A program made the position numbers and the translations under genes. From contig MBPM02000078.1 of assembly GCA_001695595.3 (NCBI GenBank), positions 1 to 64,000 on the forward strand: a DNA stretch of 64,000 bases, written 5' to 3'. Shown here piece after piece: positions 48,501-58,222 of this stretch; position 1 is the stretch's first letter; each line of letters opens with the position of its first letter. The DNA comes from Plasmopara viticola. Its lineage: Eukaryota; Oomycota; Peronosporomycetes; Peronosporales; Peronosporaceae. The notes under the pieces were generated by a model. It had not been told where the DNA came from, did not search any database, and saw only the letters and a program-made list of their open reading frames with translations.

Positions 48501-49683
48501 CATGCCAAAGCTCCCACTGATTGTCAGCCCCAGTATATTCAACGAGACATGCTTCTTCTTGCTCACAGTCAAGAAAATACGACTTTCCAGCTTTTGTGCC
48601 CGACGCAATTGCTTGCTTCTTGTTCCAAATGACACATGACGAACGCGAAAATTCCACACTCATGCCACGCTCTGCCAGCTTGCCAACTGACAGCAACCTT
48701 CTGTCGAGTCCGGGAATGTGCAGAACTTCAACCATGCGAATCCTCATTCCGTTCAAACCAGTCAATTTTACCGTGCCGACTCCTTTGGCAAGCAACTTCT
48801 TTCCGTCTGGAATCGTTACTTCGATGCTAGCTTCTAGGCCCTTGTAATCAAACAAGTCCTTCCTGTGTGGGGTCATGTGGGAAGTTGCTCCACTGTCAAT
48901 CAGCCATCCTGATGACTTCCCTTCACCAACAGCAAACACCGTGTCGTCGCTGTTGAATCTTTTACCGGCCGGGCAGTTCCGCTTCATGTGTCCAAACTGG
49001 TCACAGTTGAAGCACTTGCCCTTGAATCCGCCGTTATTGCGTGGAGGACCACCCTTTCGTCCATTGTCCCGTCCACCTTTAAATCTTCTAGCATTTCCAT
49101 TTCCATTTACGCGAAACGCTTTCTCTGTAGCTTCTTTCCTCTGCAGCTTCTCCGACTCTTTGAGCAGCTTTTCCTTGACTTCTATCAACGAAATGTCCCT
49201 TGCATTTTCCACAATCGACGAAATCAAGTCGTACTCCGAAGGTAGACTGCTGAGAAGTACCACCAGCTGGCGTGACTCATCAATTTGCTCTCCCGTAGTC
49301 TGTAGTCCCACTACTAGCTCGTCAAAAGAGTCCAGATGCTCTGCCATGCTTGTTCCACTTTCCATCTTGAACTCATGTAGACGACGAGTCATCACAACAC
49401 GATTGTGAAGAGTCGAGCGATTGTAGAAATCGCGGAGGGTTCCCCACGCCTCCATAGCACGCGTAGCCGACCGAATCTTGGTCTGGTGCTGGATCTCAAC
49501 GCCTTGAGCAATGATGCCTAGCGCCTTGGCATCATTAACCAGCCACGCCTCCGTGACGTCCTTCTCTTCCTTGACAGCCATGATGTGTCCCAGGAGACCC
49601 TTCCGCGCCAGGGTCATCCTCATGTTAAACTCCCAGTGGAAATAGTTACCACTTCCTAGGAGGACTTCGGTGCGCTTGTTCAT
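45591..49683 (-). pseudogene. Copia Gag-Pol polyprotein of element 3, two frameshifts
   Basis: The polyprotein starts at the ATG at 49683 and is open to about 47612 (Gag, protease, integrase). One T of a four-T run in element 2 is missing at 47611-47613. The second part (linker and first half of reverse transcriptase) runs to about 46750, where one T of a three-T run is missing. The third part carries YVDD (46575-46586) and a complete RNase H, ending at 45591. Unlike element 2, the CCC run in RNase H is intact. Both breaks are single-base losses in short homopolymers. Confidence 0.9.
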
Positions 49684-49713
49684 ATTGGGCGAGAACGTTG
49701 CTTGAGCTTGTTG

Positions 49714-49725
49714 CGGCTGTTAACC
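49714..49725 (-). other. Putative primer-binding site of element 3 (tRNA-Asn type)
   Basis: GGTTAACAGCCG on the - strand, adjoining the 5' LTR as in elements 1 and 2. Confidence 0.55.
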
Positions 49726-49871
49726 TGTTGAGAAGAAAGTAAAAACCGAAGTGAATATATTTATCCTGACCAATGAACGGCTACCATATGTAATTACTAA
49801 TTGTGACGTACTTGTAATTACTGTGAAGCCATCCACCTGTTCAACATGCATTCAGCGGTGTAATGTTAACA
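49726..49871 (-). repeat. 5' LTR of copia element 3
   Basis: 146 bases, TG...CA ends, next to the target duplication AATTT. Confidence 0.95.
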
Positions 49872-49876
49872 AATTT

Positions 49877-51077
49877 TTTTTAATCGGCAATTCTTAAGTT
49901 AACTAATACTATGCCCGAGACAGAGGCTCCGCAGAAACCTATTTAATATGACTAGGGCCTGTCCAGCACGTAAGAGCGAGCCTATTTATGGCTTGATTCC
50001 GTTCAAAAACCATTTTGAATCGCCACTTCTATTGTTAGGAACGCATTCCAAAAAGCTTAGCCTTTCTCTTTGACAGTCCACGAACACAATTGCCCAGAGA
50101 ATATTTAGACAGCGGCGAGGGGGGGTAGTATGGATGAAGTGCTGTCCTCATTTTTCAGGTAATGCTTTATTAAATACAAAAGACTCAGATAACGTACCTT
50201 AACGTATCAGTGACCAGTTTTTGTTCTAAATTCTAGGAAAGATGAGGGTGGGAATGCCCCTTACACATGACAATTCATGATCAAAGCCGTTGTAGTGACC
50301 AGCTCTCTATTTCATACAAAAGTTGAGGTGTAACATTTCTGCCGTGGAAATTTGATCGTTGCTGGCTTATATTCTGCCTTACGCGTAAACACCGGGCTTA
50401 CTTGAGTATGTGCTACATGTTCTTGCGCATCGACTCCACTTTACTGCTCAAGCAAATTGACGCGTTCCGGCTGCCCAAACAAGTAAATGCTGCTTATCCG
50501 AAAGTCTGCGACAATTAAGGCAGTCAATCATCCCATGAGAGCGCGAAATTATTTTCAAATACCACAGAGCACAGTTTCTTGCACAGAGGGAGCATTCAAG
50601 TTACTACCTCAGCACACAAATCTGTACGAATACTTTGTCTTGCGCTGGAAGCCACTATTTGCTAGAATGCCTTATTATCGAACAGACGACTTTAGCACTA
50701 AAGGACGGCTTTCGGTAAAGTTCTGTACGTGTGCCATCTCTTCGTCGCTCTGTATGTCTTTATACGTCAAATCTTCACTATTATGTATCTTTGAATTCAA
50801 AGTGTAAGATTTTTAGCTAATTTAACGGCTGAGTGCTCCAGGCGGGAAAAGACGGTGGTTAAAAATGTTAATCGGTGATGAATAATCGTAATCGCAAATA
50901 ATCTGAAACTGGTATTCGTTATCGTGACTGCCTGGATATCGGGGCACCGCCACACCGATTCTTTAGCGTAGAGATTATGAGTGAGAAATAGTATCACTTC
51001 TACTGTATCTAATGATAGCGTCTTCTCGATTGGGGTGTAAAGCTACACAACGAAAAACAATCTGATTTTTTTTAGAT
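49877..51077. other. No gene recognised; contains a duplicated effector-type upstream block
   Basis: An open stretch of 106 codons at 50487-50807 (+) has no recognisable domain. The part at about 50937-51030 (ATCGGGGCACCGCCACACCGATT) matches 20738-20830, upstream of the other 5' effector relic. Confidence 0.4.
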
Positions 51078-51208
51078 AATACATACCTTGCTCACATCAA
51101 ATATGCGATTAGAGCCTCCAGGTAATACAAATCTTGCTCACATCAATTGTGCGATTAGAGCCTCCAGGCAGTACATATCTTGCTCACATCAAATGTGCGA
51201 TTAGACCC
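51078..51208 (+). repeat. 46-bp tandem repeat, nearly 3 copies
   Basis: Units at 51078-51123, 51124-51169 and 51170-51208 (partial) share CTTGCTCACATCAA and GCGATTAGAGCCTCCAGG, with few substitutions. It lies directly upstream of the effector 5' relic at 51244 and is not present before the other copies. Confidence 0.8.
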
Positions 51209-51243
51209 ATCACTTCTGAGTTGGTCGTGCTGTTTGTCAACAT

Positions 51244-51297
51244 CATAGGTGGCACATACTGAGGTAGTAAAGTCGGAGTCAGCAGTCGGCTAAATAC
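51244..51297 (+). pseudogene. 5' relic of the effector-like family
   Basis: ATAGGTGGCACATACTGAGG and AGTCAGCAGTCGGCTAAATAC keep the spacing of the family's start and signal-peptide coding region (compare 20917-20975), with the start codon lost and stops introduced. Nothing further downstream is recognisable. Confidence 0.45.
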
Positions 51298-53087
51298 TTA
51301 TATCGACCATACTGTCCTCCTTTAAATTTATGACAACAATTTCGTGATGTCAACAAATAACTTCATGTGCACATTTTGCGGCAGTATACACTTAGCGGTA
51401 CATACAACTATCATCTACTCTTGTTGTTGTAAATTCGTGGGAACAGTTATAGCAAAGTTGATCGGGACGTTTGTCTGAATCGACTCGATTTTTTTTTGGA
51501 CTGCATGGCAATGATCGTTCTGGTCATCCGGTCCGCTCTTATATTTCTGTTGACAACGCTTCTTGGTCAAGCTTTGTATTTTCGCACGGAAAGCTCAAGC
51601 GAATGGTATCGGGACTTGGCCAGGGCAAGGGAGCTTTGATCGTTAATAAGTATCTTGACAAACCCTCTCTTTTGAATTTTTCGAGTTTACACTGGAATGC
51701 ATTGGCCGTGAGTAGCTTCAATCAGAACATATGTCGATGAAAGCACGATCTAGTGTTACGCTTTACCTTTCCAGCTGATGCGTGCGCCAGTTGTAAATAC
51801 GCTTCAGCCTCTTGAACTGCGTCGAGCCTCGACATCGCCAGCTCAATTTGCATTCGAGTAATTCGATACTTCGTGTACGTTTGCGGCTTACAGCCTTGTT
51901 TCATGCGTGTCTGTGCGCAGCAAAAACGCGCTTAAGTGCTGCCAGTTCGACACATGTCTTCTACGAGCTTGCTGAAAACTCTTACCACGACAGAAAGGAT
52001 CGGCTGAGTTTCAACCATGAGGTTTACCAAGCAACCTACATATTTACAGTACGACAATGCTGCCAGAAGCTCTTGCTGGAAAAGTGTCACAGCAAATTCT
52101 TTCCGTACTTGCAACCTTATTAGCACACGCCTTTAGTTTAGGGCACCTCGGTCTTGAGGTGTCCTAAACTGGCTATGGTTTAGATCACCATTCTGCCTCT
52201 TTTGAACTTGTTTGACGCACCTACAGCCCTTAGCAAACACAACTTGCTAAAAGTTTATAATGAAAAAGTGCCAAGGGGGCTTAAGTCCGTCATCTATTAA
52301 CGCTTACACATTGACGTTGCGCAATTCTCGTGTTTGTTTGCCATGATCATATTTTTAGACGAAAATAGTAGCTATCAGTAGGCTAATTCCGGATCTGCTA
52401 TCGTTTTTTAAGTCCTTAGGGTCTGCGGTTGAGATAAAATTAATGCGTCTTGAAATCTGTCTAGAATACTATCAAGTTGCAATTGACCGCTTTACTAACG
52501 TGGATTCTAATCGACGCGATTCAAAGCACCAACGCAAACCTTTCTTCATGGTCAGCAACGCACTTTGTAAAAATTTCCTAGCTTCGAGTACAACCTTGAG
52601 CTTCTGATTTTGTTTGGCATTTTTCTTTAATAAAGCGAGAACCGATTGCCTTGCAGATCGCCGCTTCCTTAAACTTAGTCGCAATATTCGGTACCATCAT
52701 TCGCTCGTGACCAAGAATTCGAATTTAAGATCTAATTTAATACCGCAGCGGACATTCCATCCAGACTTTGTTTGCGAATGTGCCGAAAAAAACTAGGACC
52801 TTTTCAGACTTTGTTTCTTCGACTGCATCCACATGATTTATTTGCCAAGACATTTACTAAAATATGGGTTGAATGCAACGCCTTCGTCTTTGCGGTCATA
52901 TATATATGTCACGATAACGTCAACGCAATAGCTTTAAATTTGATTAAACGACATTCTTTTTGTGCTTAGAATACCCGTGAATGTAAAATTTTGATGTTTT
53001 CGCAACCAGCTTGTGCTTTTCTGCTTCGTGATCAACAAATGTGCAGGTTAAGCAAACACCTTAAGGTTTGTTAGCAGAAGATTCTTA
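51298..53087. other. No gene recognised; one strong hairpin
   Basis: Open stretches of up to 103 codons overlap in opposite senses and lack motifs. The inverted repeat at 52135-52170 is listed separately. Confidence 0.35.
52135..52170. repeat. 15-bp inverted repeat (hairpin) with 6-base loop
   Basis: AGTTTAGGGCACCTC (52135-52149), loop GGTCTT, GAGGTGTCCTAAACT (52156-52170). All positions pair, one as G-T. The adjacent bases do not extend the stem. It may be a small structured RNA, a regulatory palindrome or the remnant of a foldback element. Confidence 0.6.
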
Positions 53088-53844
53088 CTAGACCAAATCT
53101 GATGCGACGTTTTTGCATACCAGGTAGCTCGTGTGGAACACCGGCTGTGTGGTGACATAGCTGTCATCATCGTCCACATCTGAGCAGCTTAATTGTTGCA
53201 AAGTGCAGCGTGCACATTTTAACGTTCTTTCGCTTGGCAACTCTATTTGCTGAGATGTAAACGGCTTCGTAAAGTTTCGTGCGATACCACGATGATCGCA
53301 TCTTGCTCGATGCGTATTCGCCACCGTTGTCACTCGAAAGCTTTGTTGGACTGGGTTAATGAGGGCTCAAATATATCAGTAAGGTTATCATTCTCTTCCA
53401 TCTAGCTTCGGCGAAAGTATACCACATGATAACTAACTAACCGTCAATAGATGTGGCGAACTTGCGAACTAATGTTGACGTCTACGTAGGACAACTTTCA
53501 TAACGGTGAAGGGCTTCCAGCAGTTTGGTACGTAATTAAAGCTTTATTGTTTCCCCTTTTTGTGCTTGCTTATCGAGGTTACATTCGTCACACAGCTTCT
53601 TCTGCTTTAGTGACGCTATATCCATCCGTGTATTATTGCCAATCTTGACGATGTCATCTGGACAACTATGGTCAATGAAGCCAAGTTGAAGGGTCCAAAG
53701 TACGGTGTAGTGGTCTTTTAAGCTTGCCTCATTGGCCACGCCACCAATAATTGGTACCGTGCATGGCTCAAAGAAATGTTTGTCTTTGTGAGCAACCACA
53801 TTCAACTTATGATCATTTTTATGTGCAGCATCAGACACACTCAA
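53088..53844 (-). mobile_element. Decayed copia pol relic (GAG-pre-integrase and integrase)
   Basis: On the - strand, 53844-53536 reads a GAG-pre-integrase-like stretch (VLWTLQLGFIDHS and LKQKKLCDECNLDKQ, compare LWH.RLGH and C..C..GK in the family). After a decayed gap, 53333-53088 reads the integrase end (GIARNFTKPFTSQQ, then ER.LK, against the usual PYTPQQNG.AER.NRT). Most of the integrase core is missing. This lineage differs from elements 1-3. Confidence 0.65.
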
Positions 53845-55559
53845 AGGTCACGTGATCAGCATCTTTGGTGAGTCGGCCAGAAAAAATCGGTCGAGTGGCA
53901 ATCTGAAAATGTTATGCTTGAATTCAATAGCTAAAATCCGAAGAGAAATTCGAATTTCGTGAGAGCAAACAATTAACGAACGAGCTATGGCTAGAGAAAC
54001 TACATTAAGTCGAGAACCTTCTGCACTTGTGCAAAGGAATATCCATGTGCATTCTACGAAGATTAAAGAAGAAAGCGTTTATTAAGATTAGGCTCTGAAA
54101 TTGCGCAAAGCTCTGCGTGCGTACAAAAGGTAAACGGGTGATAAAATCACTCAGCGATTTTCTAAAATTCAGTCTAGCAATTTAGATGGCAGTATACTTG
54201 GGTAGAAAAGCATGTCTGGTCAAAGCAACATTTATTTGTTTATTTAACTCATGAGACAAGTCGATTAGTTTAATTTGCCGCGCGTAAAGTCATTGTTAAG
54301 CCCAACTTCTACAGAATTGTTGTGTTGGGAAACAGCAGGGCAATGTGGAGAGCTTGTGGAAGGTTCTATCAAGATACTCTAGCACTTACTGATTGGTCTT
54401 GGATTTAAAAAAAGTGTCTGACTCGACCATAACTTACTGTCAAACCAAAACAGCCACTACTACATGCGACGGCACTCGAAATTAATATAATCACATCTTT
54501 ATTATTCGTATAAAGACTACTGCTGTATCGCGTTGCTTATAAGCAATGAATTCACTTCTTGGGCAGAAATATGCCGCTTTAGCGGCTACATGTAACACAG
54601 TCGCGGATAAGTTTTTTTTGGTCGACTGTCGCATTCGGATTGAATGGCGTGCACGGGGAAGTCGGTGAGAGGGGGGAGTTCTGTTGCTTGAAGCAAATTC
54701 GGGTGTGATATTCAATGGAGAGCTCTTACGAATTCTTGTCTTGCTGCAGCCTTACTAGTGCCTCTCAGCCATACACTGATACTAAAGGCTAACATTTTAC
54801 ACATCCTGGATCAATTTTAATCATCAAGGTCTCTTAACTCCCGATGGGTTTGGGACATCTGGATCCAGCTTTTGATCTTTATTTCTGTAATCGTCTCTTT
54901 TTATAAATACTACCAACGCTTATGTATTAAGGAGCATCCAAACCTTATGCCCTTAAGACCGTACTTGCCGGTGACGACGATTGCGTTACACTACAGCGTT
55001 TATAGGTAGCATACTTTTTTTCTCTGGACACCACCGAAAAAATGTAATACTATTTTTAGTATTTGTTTCAGTTGACTACATCTAACTTTATTGTCAAGAA
55101 AGGTGGTGTCATTAATTTAGATTATGCGCATGTTAAAGAATCAGTTTGGATTCTTTTTTTTGCTGTTGGGTATTTTATCGTCTCATTCCCATAGCTGAGC
55201 AAAAGATAGTCTGTTATCGACGGTGTCGTTTCTTCCAAAGCGTTCGCATTTAAAATGTACCATCCAACTCCGCCGTGTATGACGCGTCGACCCTATTCTA
55301 AATTGAGACTTTGAGAGTTAAAATTTTCGAAATGTTTGGCTCTTTACGACCACGATCATTCCTAAATATATGTTGTTTTAGAATAATTACGCTGTGACAT
55401 GGCCTCGAGTATGGCCCAGAGTTGGGACAGATCAGGAAAAAGAAAATGTTCTTGTGAACGTGTACATTCTGTACGTACAGCGATAAAATAACATTAGATT
55501 GGAGCAAGTACGATTTGTTTTTTGACGATGGATATCGAAATCTAACAAAGATTGTTAGA
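53845..55559. other. No gene recognised
   Basis: Short open stretches only; nothing recognisable on either strand. Confidence 0.35.
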
Positions 55560-56060
55560 CGCACAGTGTATGCCACCAAAACTCGTCTCTTCTTAACACG
55601 ATGATTGAAAACTTTACCGTACTGATTCTCGATCGTTCAAACCCGGGCTTGCTGCTGCCACTACTTGAAGCCGAAAGCTGTACGATCACCTTTGATTTTT
55701 CAATTTTGAGTTTTTTCCAGATTTTTGAGCGGCTGTGGCACAATAGCTCGTACATGATGAACAACATAACAGTTAATGGCCTCGCTCGAATACCCCTCAA
55801 TATTTCACAACACAAACGTCCAATTTCCCAGCAACTTTGCCAAATCTGGATTTAACAATCGCTTCAACTCTCATCATGTTCGTGCCAGACTTTTGAATGT
55901 CCTGGAAAGATGGTTGTTGCTTGGACATGAGTCAGTCGTCCATCCGATTATGCTTATTAATTTGGCTGTTTGTTGGAGATACTAATGGAATGGCAGGCTA
56001 TATTTGAAAGTTATAGCGTAAGTTACGCATCGGTGACTTGACATGCTGGAGCGCAAAGAT
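55560..56060 (-). pseudogene. Antisense 3' relic of the effector-like family
   Basis: Read on the - strand from about 56060, blocks of the family follow in order but in shifting frames: LRAP, then SLPFH (about 55995), a stop where HQYPQET is expected, PSNNHLSRTFKSLA (about 55930-55885), LNPDLAKLLG in another frame (about 55850), and VMLFIMYELLCHSRSK (about 55765-55720). It covers about the last 150-160 residues of the family. It lies upstream of, and divergent to, the intact gene at 56663-58222, with a SINE-like insertion between them. Confidence 0.65.
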
Positions 56061-56209
56061 TTTAAAGCAGCAAACTAGGGAGCAGAAGTTCATTTTTTTG
56101 TGATGCTTCGCCCGCGTTATACCGATATAATCCCGGAAGTAAGCATGAATTCAATTAATACGGCGAGTCAATGTAATATTTTCTACGGGAATTGATTAGT
56201 ACACGTATA

Positions 56210-56534
56210 AGGATTTTACTCCTTTCAAGCGCGGGGGCTTAATGCTCGCCCGCTTCGGGTAGGTGCTCTCGGGCATCTGCAGGTCTCTAACGAGTCTCAC
56301 CCTCGACGCGACGGTCTCCGGCACCAGGGCGCCACCTGGGCTCTTACCAAGTCAGAGCTAAGCAAATTAATGGAAGACCCTCACGACCTCGGTGCTGGCT
56401 GCACTACCCGCCGAACGAGACCCGACGTATGCGGACACCACTCTATGCCGTGGACTAGCCAGACTGAGCCTAGCACGTGCATAACTTGGCAACGCGATAA
56501 CGTAATACAATACAATACAATGAGGATTTTTACT
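56210..56534 (+). mobile_element. GC-rich SINE-like insertion with target-site duplication and ATACA-type tail
   Basis: About 300 bases (56221-56522) much richer in G and C than the surroundings, ending in TAATACAATACAATACAAT, a short tandem tail as found at the 3' end of many SINEs and LINEs. It is flanked by AGGATTTTACT (56210-56220) and AGGATTTTTACT (56523-56534), which fits a target-site duplication with one base difference. No coding capacity and no clear RNA polymerase III boxes were found. It could be a SINE or the 3' end of a LINE. It lies about 130 bases upstream of the effector-like start at 56663. Confidence 0.6.
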
Positions 56535-56662
56535 ATTCCATAAAAAGACTCGCGATATTTATGAATTTAGCTTTATCTTCCATTGCGTATGGTGAAAAAA
56601 TCAATTCTGCTACCAATTCTTGCCAGTGAATTTTGTGAACATCTGTTAGCCTTCCATTCAAC

Positions 56663-58222
56663 ATGTGCGGCGCATATTACGTAACTATTGCGCTTCTCAT
56701 CGCGGCAAGCAATCGAATAGCTGTAGAATCCAACCAGAGCGAGCCTGTGCAAACACCCAATAAGGGCTTTGTGGCGACTAGCGGCACAATCGATGAGACG
56801 TTGTCTCGTCGGGAAACTCGTCAACCACAGGATAACTCAACGCTTTATGAAGAGCGCACACCTTTGCCTCCAAGCAGTTCCTTGGAAAGATTAGAACATA
56901 CTATTATGGAATCTATTGGTGCGATAAACCAAGATGGAGAAGGAGTGGCGACTGCTGCGGAGGCAATGAGAAACCATGGAAATTTGATGCCTGTGTTGGA
57001 GGTCAAAAGCAGCAAGCGCAAACGTATCGACACGACGCCCAACATTGCGGATAAACAAAAGTTATATGCTTCGTCAAATTCAGAAAAAAATTCGGCGTTG
57101 TCGGCAAACGTTTCGCCAATTGTATCGGCAAACAGACTGCGCAGACGTAAGCCGATAAAAAATACTGTAAGATCTACAACGCAGCGCGACTTCCGGCCCG
57201 CACCTTCAGGCCCTTCTACGACTAGCGTCGTCGCTTCCAATGGTCGGCTCAACAAGCAGCCTATCACTAAAAAGACGTTCGAGTTTGACTTGAATAAACA
57301 TCCTGACGAGGTGGAGATCGGAAACAGCAAGCGCCAACGCATCAACCCGACGATTTACAATGTCAAGGGACAACAAGTGTATGCTTTGCCAAATCTGGAA
57401 AAAGCTACGGTGTGGGTGACAACTATTGTGCCAATCGTGTTAGCGGATAGACTGGAGGTCGGACAGCCGACAGTCATTATGAATAACGCTGCAGAATTTA
57501 TAACGGGGCACGACTTTCGACCCGCAAGTGTGAGTGAATTTACCTCTTCTGACAGTCAAATTGACAGCCAACTAATTGCTAAGAAGGCTTTAGAATTTGG
57601 CGTTAAGGAGCACCCTGACGAGCTGAAATTTTTAGCTTGGCATTATTTGCGCTTGCGCGAAGAAAATGATAAATCTGTGCATCCCGCGACAATATATGAT
57701 CGAATCGTCTTGATAGATTTGAAGAATGACTTCGCAAAAGGCCCAATTATACGTAACAATGATCGATTGGCTAAAGAGATAATTCCGTTTCACGCGGCGT
57801 TTCTTAAGGCCTTTAACCTCCCATTCCACCAATATCCGCAAGAGACGGCTAAGATGATTAACATGGTCAGATGGAAAACTGGCGCAAGTCCAAGCAACAA
57901 TCGTATTATTAAAACACTCAGGAAGCTGGCTAAAAAGCAGAAATTGCAAAGGTTAAAGCAATTGTTGGACCCGGATTTAAAAAAATTGCTGGGGGATGAA
58001 TCGTCGGCTTTGCAAAGCGATAAGAAGATTTTGCAGGAGGCTTATGCTGTAAAGTTACTCATCATGTACGAGCTCTTCTATGATTTTTGTCACACTCGTC
58101 CGGTTCTGTTCCAAGGTTTGCCCTCAAAACTTAGACGCGGAAATTGGATCCTGCAGGTTTCGACTCCAAACAGTGTCAGCAGCAAACAGCCAATACCTTC
58201 GGTTTCACTACACCATGACTAA
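56663..58222 (+). CDS. Secreted RxLR-type effector-like protein (519 residues) with duplicated central module
   Basis: A paralogue of the gene at 19234-20472. Signal peptide at residues 1-20 (MCGAYYVTIALLIAASNRIA). The RxLR position is degenerate (LSRRETRQPQD, 48-57) but the dEER-like LYEERTP (61-67) is intact. Two tandem copies of the central module follow: residues 116-218, beginning with SSKRKRID, and 221-321, beginning with NSKRQRIN; each ends with a KKxxEF...HPDE block. Basic clusters (SKRKR, NRLRRRKP at 157-164, SKRQR) could be nuclear signals. Conserved C-terminal blocks: FHAAFLKAFNLPFHQYPQET (376-395) and AVKLLIMYELFYDFCH (462-477). No enzyme domain recognised; secretion and host nuclear action are inferences. 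Frame intact from ATG to TAA, no intron seen. Confidence 0.82.
   Translation: MCGAYYVTIALLIAASNRIAVESNQSEPVQTPNKGFVATSGTIDETLSRRETRQPQDNSTLYEERTPLPPSSSLERLEHTIMESIGAINQDGEGVATAAEAMRNHGNLMPVLEVKSSKRKRIDTTPNIADKQKLYASSNSEKNSALSANVSPIVSANRLRRRKPIKNTVRSTTQRDFRPAPSGPSTTSVVASNGRLNKQPITKKTFEFDLNKHPDEVEIGNSKRQRINPTIYNVKGQQVYALPNLEKATVWVTTIVPIVLADRLEVGQPTVIMNNAAEFITGHDFRPASVSEFTSSDSQIDSQLIAKKALEFGVKEHPDELKFLAWHYLRLREENDKSVHPATIYDRIVLIDLKNDFAKGPIIRNNDRLAKEIIPFHAAFLKAFNLPFHQYPQETAKMINMVRWKTGASPSNNRIIKTLRKLAKKQKLQRLKQLLDPDLKKLLGDESSALQSDKKILQEAYAVKLLIMYELFYDFCHTRPVLFQGLPSKLRRGNWILQVSTPNSVSSKQPIPSVSLHHD

Larger units (their letters stand above)
45432..49871 (-). mobile_element. Full-length Ty1/copia LTR retrotransposon, element 3
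   Basis: LTRs at 45432-45577 and 49726-49871 appear identical; the 5-bp target duplication is AATTT (45427-45431 and 49872-49876). It is nearly identical to element 2 along its full length, with scattered single-base differences, so both come from a recently active source copy. Confidence 0.95.

Noticed and set aside
51078..51208. CRISPR-like array
   Set aside because: The 46-bp units are directly adjacent without spacers, and the genome is eukaryotic.
56845..57345. 166-codon open stretch on - opposite the 519-residue gene
   Set aside because: Reverse-strand shadow of the duplicated module region, without its own start context or family.
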